Assembly (NCBI GenBank): GCA_019323515.1
Contig: JAHWHG010000003.1
Location: forward strand, 1-64,000
Direction of reading: 5' to 3'
Source: Candidatus Woesearchaeota archaeon
Lineage (GTDB): Archaea; Nanobdellota; Nanobdellia; Woesearchaeales; JAHWHD01
Length of the DNA stretch: 64,000 nt
Below the pieces are notes generated by a model, which saw only the letters and a program-made list of their open reading frames with translations, ran no database searches and was not told the DNA's origin. The stretch's first letter is position 1. Each line of letters begins with the position of its first letter. The position numbers and the translations under genes were made by a program. This document shows positions 59,897-64,000 of this stretch, piece by piece.

Positions 59897-61236
59897 AACT
59901 TCATGAAAAGAAAGGTGTAGTATTTGCAATAGTTTTGTTCCTTATTTTGATTAGTATCTTTCATATTGTAAGATACAAATATTTTGATTCCTATGTGGTT
60001 GGTGTTGAACCTTATCGTTATATGTTAGATAATTCAAGCAATAACCCTTATACTTTTATAATAAATGTACTCCATGAGGTTACTAGTGTTCCTATACAGA
60101 CTTTGTCAGCTTTTCTTCCAAATATCTTAGGATTGTTATGTATTATCCTCTTTTTCTTTTTTTTGCAGAATACTAATCTTAAGGTTCATCAAAGAATTAT
60201 TTTTATCATTGTACTAGCACTTTCGCCAGCTTTTGTGTACAGTTCACTATTTTCGAATCCGCATATATTTGCTTTGCTCTTAATGATCCTCGGGTTTTGG
60301 TTTTTGTTAGTAAGGAATCGGGCCTTAAATCTTGTCTCTGGATTAATATTTGCAATTATAGGTCTTTTTAGTATAGTAGACGTATCAGTTGCTATTATGG
60401 CTTTATTTGCTTTTTATCTGTCTAAAAGAAAAAGATATATTCTTTATGTCATGTTATTATGTTTGTTGGTATTTCTTTTGAATTATGATGTTGTTATACC
60501 TATTAATTTTGATATGGGTATTATTCAAGGTTCGTTTACAGATTTAGGGGGATTGATAGGTTTTGGGGTTTTTACTGTAATTTTTTCAGTCTTTGGTTTT
60601 GTTTCTTCATGGAAAAATAAAGAATCTCTTTGGCAACTCTATTTTTTCTTACTATTTCTTGTTGCTTTTTTGTTAACCTTTGGGACTGTAGTTAATATAT
60701 ATATTAATATTATTTTGACTTATTTTATTACTTTAGGGATTTCAAGGCTTATCAGTAGAAAGTGGGAACTTTGGATTATTAAGTATTTAACAATAATAAT
60801 TATGGTTTGCGGATTTATATTTTCAGCTGTGTCCTATACCAATATAGTATCTAATCTAGGTCCTAATCCTGATGTTGTTACAAGTCTTTACTGGTTGAGA
60901 GAGAATGTTGCTGAAGATTCTGTAGTATTAGCTCATTATTCAAGAGGTTTTTGGATAAACTATTTTAGTGAGCGAACCCCTACTTTAGATAGCTTTTCTT
61001 CTAAATCAAACTTGGCGATTATGGATGAGTTATTTCAGACAAGGGATTTAAGAAAAGCGCAGATAATATTAAGAGAGTTTGATGTAAATTATATCTGGAT
61101 AGATTCTGAGATGAGGGATGGTTTAATCTGGACAAAGGAAAAGCAGGGCTTGCTGTTTCTATTTATTGATGAGGATAACTTTAATAAAGTTTATGCTAAT
61201 AACAATGTAGAGATTTGGGAATATATTGGTGGTTGA
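59893..61236 (+). CDS. Second GT-C-like membrane glycosyltransferase
   Basis: A 447-residue polytopic protein with about ten spans and a C-terminal soluble domain (SLYWLRENVAEDSVVLAHY, then FDVNYIWIDSEM) similar in form to that of the gene before, so the two are probably distant paralogues. The first loop has GVEPYRYMLDNSSNN instead of a clear acidic pair, so catalytic ability is doubtful. ATGA overlap with the upstream gene and direct contact with the GT2 gene downstream indicate one operon. Confidence 0.65.
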   Translation: MKLHEKKGVVFAIVLFLILISIFHIVRYKYFDSYVVGVEPYRYMLDNSSNNPYTFIINVLHEVTSVPIQTLSAFLPNILGLLCIILFFFFLQNTNLKVHQRIIFIIVLALSPAFVYSSLFSNPHIFALLLMILGFWFLLVRNRALNLVSGLIFAIIGLFSIVDVSVAIMALFAFYLSKRKRYILYVMLLCLLVFLLNYDVVIPINFDMGIIQGSFTDLGGLIGFGVFTVIFSVFGFVSSWKNKESLWQLYFFLLFLVAFLLTFGTVVNIYINIILTYFITLGISRLISRKWELWIIKYLTIIIMVCGFIFSAVSYTNIVSNLGPNPDVVTSLYWLRENVAEDSVVLAHYSRGFWINYFSERTPTLDSFSSKSNLAIMDELFQTRDLRKAQIILREFDVNYIWIDSEMRDGLIWTKEKQGLLFLFIDEDNFNKVYANNNVEIWEYIGG

Positions 61237-61941
61237 ATGTTAATTAGTATTATTATACCTGCTTACAATGAAGAAAGAAGGATTGGCAAGAGTTTAAGGA
61301 AGGTTATTAAATTTCTTGACTCTAAAGATTATGACTATGAGGTTCTTGTAGTGAGTGATGGTAGCAGGGATAGGACTATTGACATTGTTAGAAGCTTTAA
61401 ACATAAGAATTTGAGATTAATTAATTATCGGAAGAATATGGGGAAGGGTTTTAGTGTTAGAAGGGGCTTTTATTATGCAAAAGGGAACTTGATTTTATTT
61501 TCTGATGCTGATCTTTCAACACCTATTTCAGAACTAGATAAACTTATGAAGCATATTGCACAATATGATGTTGTTGTAGCATCTAGGAGTTTAAAGGGTT
61601 CTAATGTAAAGGTTAAGCAACCATTTCATAGGGTTTTGTTTGGTAGGTTGTTTAATCTTTTAGTGCAGTTTATTGCTTTGCCTGGGATAAAGGATTCACA
61701 ATGCGGTTTTAAGCTTTTTACTAGGGAAGCTGGTAAAAAAATTTTTGCGAATCAGAGGCTTAATGGGTTTGCTTTTGATGTTGAAGCTTTACTCTTAGCT
61801 AGAAAGATGAATTTTAAGGTTAAAGAGATTCCAGTAATTTGGATCGATTCTGAAGGAAGCAAGGTTAATGCCTTAAAAGATGCGTTTAAGATGCTATTTG
61901 ATATCTTTAAAATAAGGGTTCTCCATATAGGTAAAATATAG
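61237..61941 (+). CDS. GT2 dolichyl-phosphate glucosyltransferase-like enzyme (ALG5 type)
   Basis: A 234-residue family 2 glycosyltransferase that moves a sugar from a nucleotide donor to a lipid phosphate in homologues. Motifs: SIIIPAYNEERRIGKS at the start, VVSDGSRDRT near 38, the metal-binding DADLSTPISEL near 91, and the acceptor region DSQCGFKLFTREAG near 147. No membrane span is seen, unlike eukaryotic ALG5. It probably supplies lipid-linked sugar to the GT-C enzymes upstream in the same operon. Confidence 0.85.
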   Translation: MLISIIIPAYNEERRIGKSLRKVIKFLDSKDYDYEVLVVSDGSRDRTIDIVRSFKHKNLRLINYRKNMGKGFSVRRGFYYAKGNLILFSDADLSTPISELDKLMKHIAQYDVVVASRSLKGSNVKVKQPFHRVLFGRLFNLLVQFIALPGIKDSQCGFKLFTREAGKKIFANQRLNGFAFDVEALLLARKMNFKVKEIPVIWIDSEGSKVNALKDAFKMLFDIFKIRVLHIGKI

Positions 61942-61954
61942 ATATTTAACGAAA

Positions 61955-61994
61955 AATTTATAATCCCTCAGAAATTTTATTAGTCTAGAGGGAT
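61955..61994 (+). promoter_or_regulatory. TATA box and ribosome-site hairpin before the 61998 gene
   Basis: AAATTTATAA (61954-61963) is a TATA element. ATCCCTC (61963-61969) is the exact reverse complement of GAGGGAT (61988-61994), which holds the ribosome site of ATG 61998. The hairpin can form only in a transcript that reads through from upstream, because the local promoter would start inside or after the first arm. Confidence 0.4.
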
Positions 61995-61997
61995 ATT

Positions 61998-63233
61998 ATG
62001 GATTTTGGGACAGTATTAGTTTATATAACATGTTTTTTTGGTTTATATACATTGGTATATTTCTATGTCACTTTATATGAAAATCGCAATAACCTTAAAA
62101 GCGAAGAATTAAAGCAATTTCCTAAGGTTAGCATAGTAGTGCCCGCATATAATGAGCAGGATACAATTGCAAAGACTCTTGATTCTTTGCTTGAGCTTGA
62201 TTATCCCAAGGATAAGGTTGAGATTGTTGTTTTGGATGATGGAAGCACTGATGATACCTATAAAATTGCTAAGGAATATAAAAAAAAGGGTGTTATTGTC
62301 TTTACTAAAGAAAATGGGGGTAAGGGTCTTGCTTTGAACTTTGCATTAACTAAGGTGACTGGTGAGTTTTTTGGTGCTCTTGATGCTGACAGTTATGTTG
62401 ATAGTCAAGCATTAAAGAGAATAATGCCCTTCTTTAAGGACCCAAATGTCATGGGTGTCACGCCTTCGCTTAAGATTTGGAAGCCGCAGAGCTTTTTACA
62501 ACATATACAGAGGGTTGAATTTTTGGTAGGGATTTTTTTGAGAAAGGTTTTTGGATTTTTGAGATGTATACATGTTGCGCCTGGGCCTTTTACAATATAT
62601 CGGAAAGAGTTCTTTGATAAGTATGGCAATTATGATCATACAACAATAACAGAGGATATTGAGATTGCGTTAAGGACACAGTCATTGCATTATAATATTG
62701 AGAATTCTGTTGATGCTTATGTCTATACAAAAGGGCCTAATAAGTTCTTTCCTTTGTTTAGGCAGAGAATAAGATGGTATCGCGGCTTTCTTGATAATCT
62801 TTTGAGGTACAAGCAACTTTTCTCTTCTAAGTATGGGGAGTTGGGCTTATTTATATTACCTGCTTCAGTTATCTCTGTGTTTTTTGTTATTATAACATTG
62901 TTTTATACTGCTTATAAATTAAGCGATGATTTAATCAATCGTTATCTCCTTTATAGTTCAATTGGTTTTGACTGGAGCCATATATTTGACTGGAACTTCG
63001 ACTGGTTTTTGGTTAATCTTGGACCAATTGCTTTTCTTTCAATCATATCCTTAATAGGTGCTGTGAGCATGATTGCAATTGCTAAGAAAATCTCTGAAGA
63101 GAAACCTAATGTTAAGTTCTCTTATCTTATGTATTTTTTTTTCTATTGGATTTTGTTTGGAAGTTGGTGGTTTGTTGCAATCTACTATAAAGTCACTGGT
63201 AAAAAAATTAGATGGGCTGGAAGGTTGATGTAA
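61998..63233 (+). CDS. Processive GT2 family membrane glycosyltransferase
   Basis: A 411-residue enzyme of the chitin/cellulose/hyaluronan synthase type. One N-terminal membrane span (about 5-25) is followed by the GT2 domain: VSIVVPAYNEQDTI, VVLDDGSTDDT, DADSYVD, acid-base TEDIE near 219, and the QRIRW motif near 258 typical of processive synthases. Three C-terminal spans follow. It is 56 bases after the ALG5-like gene with its own promoter and a GAGGG ribosome site. The polymer or glycan made is unknown. Confidence 0.85.
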   Translation: MDFGTVLVYITCFFGLYTLVYFYVTLYENRNNLKSEELKQFPKVSIVVPAYNEQDTIAKTLDSLLELDYPKDKVEIVVLDDGSTDDTYKIAKEYKKKGVIVFTKENGGKGLALNFALTKVTGEFFGALDADSYVDSQALKRIMPFFKDPNVMGVTPSLKIWKPQSFLQHIQRVEFLVGIFLRKVFGFLRCIHVAPGPFTIYRKEFFDKYGNYDHTTITEDIEIALRTQSLHYNIENSVDAYVYTKGPNKFFPLFRQRIRWYRGFLDNLLRYKQLFSSKYGELGLFILPASVISVFFVIITLFYTAYKLSDDLINRYLLYSSIGFDWSHIFDWNFDWFLVNLGPIAFLSIISLIGAVSMIAIAKKISEEKPNVKFSYLMYFFFYWILFGSWWFVAIYYKVTGKKIRWAGRLM

Positions 63234-63886
63234 TGAAAAGTAAACCACTTTCAAGGCACTTAGGAGTCTTTGCAGCGACCGTGTTAATTTTTTTATTGGG
63301 GATTTTGATAGGTAGTTATGTAACTGGTCTTAAATTGAAAGCCTTAACTGGGATGCAAGATGATCTTAAGACACAGACATTATCAGTTGAACTCCAGTAT
63401 GAAATCTTAAAGGAAGACCCTTGCTCTGCAATTAATTATTCTAAATTGACTGATGAGTTATATAATTTAGGTGAGAGACTGGTTTTTATGGAGAATAGTC
63501 TTGGTTGGGATGATCCAAATGTTCTTGAACTTAAGGAGTATTTTTCATTACTCGAATTGAGGCATTGGTTATTAATTAAGAAGAATAATAAGGTCTGTGG
63601 CGATAAAGTAGTACCAATCTTATACTTTTATTCAAATAAGGGGGATTGTCCTAAATGTGAACAGCAAGGTTTTATACTTACTAATGTAAGGCGGAATTTT
63701 CCAGAGGTCAGAGTTTATCACTTTGATATGAATATTGTGAATCCAGCTATTGATACTGTTAAAGGTTTGTATAATGTTAAAAGTGCTCCCACTGTAGTTG
63801 TTCTTGATGAGACATTTAATGGTTTTGTTACTAAGAGCGTGATTGAGGAAAAGCTTGAAGATTTGCGTGAAGATGAAATTAAGTAA
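63233..63886 (+). CDS. Membrane-anchored thioredoxin-like protein
   Basis: A 217-residue protein with one N-terminal membrane helix (about 12-33), a helical linker to about 120 and a C-terminal thioredoxin fold facing outside: ILYFYSNKGDCPKCEQQG with the redox pair CPKC, and the cis-Pro region SAPTVVV. The start ATG 63233 uses the last base of the preceding stop; the longer frame from 63212 overlaps the synthase gene. Two further Cys (in EDPCSAI and KVCGDK) lie in the linker. It may form disulfides in surface proteins made by the neighbours. Confidence 0.8.
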   Translation: MKSKPLSRHLGVFAATVLIFLLGILIGSYVTGLKLKALTGMQDDLKTQTLSVELQYEILKEDPCSAINYSKLTDELYNLGERLVFMENSLGWDDPNVLELKEYFSLLELRHWLLIKKNNKVCGDKVVPILYFYSNKGDCPKCEQQGFILTNVRRNFPEVRVYHFDMNIVNPAIDTVKGLYNVKSAPTVVVLDETFNGFVTKSVIEEKLEDLREDEIK

Positions 63887-64000
63887 TAAGCTGCAGATTT
63901 TACTTTTCTTTATTGTATTCGTTATAATCCCATTTTACTTTAGTCTTTATCCTATCAGGACTTATGCTTATTGGGATGAAAGTGTTTATCTCCAGCATTC
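63873..64000 (+). CDS. GT-C-like membrane glycosyltransferase, 3' end outside window
   Basis: A frame opening at ATG 63873 overlaps the thioredoxin-like gene by 14 bases and runs to the window end (42 residues). It reads MKLSNKLQ, a hydrophobic helix (ILLFFIVFVIIPFYFSLYP), then RTYAYWDESVYLQH. The acidic WDE motif right after the first helix is the mark of PMT/ArnT-type GT-C enzymes. It would be the third GT-C-like protein of this cluster. Confidence 0.65.
   Translation, partial: MKLSNKLQILLFFIVFVIIPFYFSLYPIRTYAYWDESVYLQH

Noticed and set aside
58397..61236. AglB/STT3 oligosaccharyltransferase
   Set aside because: Topology is similar, but no WWDYG-type motif is present in either protein, so only the wider GT-C class can be claimed.

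Overview
The window is archaeal chromosomal DNA, AT-rich (I judge about one third G+C by eye). It encodes Orc1/Cdc6, both subunits of DNA polymerase D, MCM, two RPA-type ssDNA-binding proteins, TBP, RadA, RadB, aIF2-beta, ribosomal protein uS2 and RNase P subunit Rpp30, a set found together only in Archaea. The many Cys-rich secreted proteins and small membrane proteins starting with Lys-Lys-Gly/Ala-Gln suggest a DPANN lineage of the Woesearchaeota/Pacearchaeota kind. That placement is inference. No tRNA, rRNA, CRISPR array, transposase or intein was seen.

Layout. 1-11240: information processing, with orc1 (5' end outside the window), DP1 and DP2 in a row on +, then DUF424 and aIF2-beta on -, a SpoIIM-like membrane protein on +, and RPA-like, MCM and TBP genes on -. 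11393-21275: a minus-strand block of secreted proteins. It holds a 750-residue class, three small paralogues with the same N terminus and different C termini, a C-terminally anchored protein, a MopE/dockerin-like protein, and a 1060-residue Cys-rich protein with a pilin-like N terminus. 21386-27465: RNA modification and Fe-S/sulfur genes: Rpp30, a TtuA/NcsA-type tRNA thiolase, an acyltransferase, IscS, IscU, a Cys-rich HTH regulator, and a ThiI enzyme that appears split into two separate genes.

27541-51149: a second and larger surface region on +. It starts with a 2023-residue secreted protein and a 1060-residue protein with thrombospondin-type-3 Ca-binding repeats, one membrane span and a cytoplasmic tail. 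Sixteen small type IV-pilin-like genes follow (36843-49125), two of them under 60 codons, and then a secreted zinc metalloprotease and an anchored Cys-rich protein. The pilin run is broken by a minus-strand pair (42755-45160) coding a lipase-like predicted lipoprotein and an unknown protein. No assembly ATPase, platform protein or prepilin peptidase is present here. This is the best candidate for an undescribed system: a multi-subunit pilus or attachment apparatus.

51115-58321 returns to DNA and RNA metabolism: RPA, a YdjM-like hydrolase, a small unknown gene plus radA behind a long leader, ThpR, DUF2000, a deoxyribosyltransferase-like protein, ferredoxin, uS2 and RadB. 58397-64000 is a glycosylation cluster: three GT-C-like membrane proteins (the last cut by the window end), an ALG5-like and a processive GT2 enzyme, and a membrane thioredoxin.

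Genes are tightly packed, many overlapping by 1-4 bases. First genes of transcripts usually have a TATA box (TTTATAAA or TTTAAATA type) either 20-24 bases before ATG, which implies leaderless mRNA, or 35-40 bases before it with a GGAGG/GGTGA ribosome site between. I used this pattern to choose several starts.
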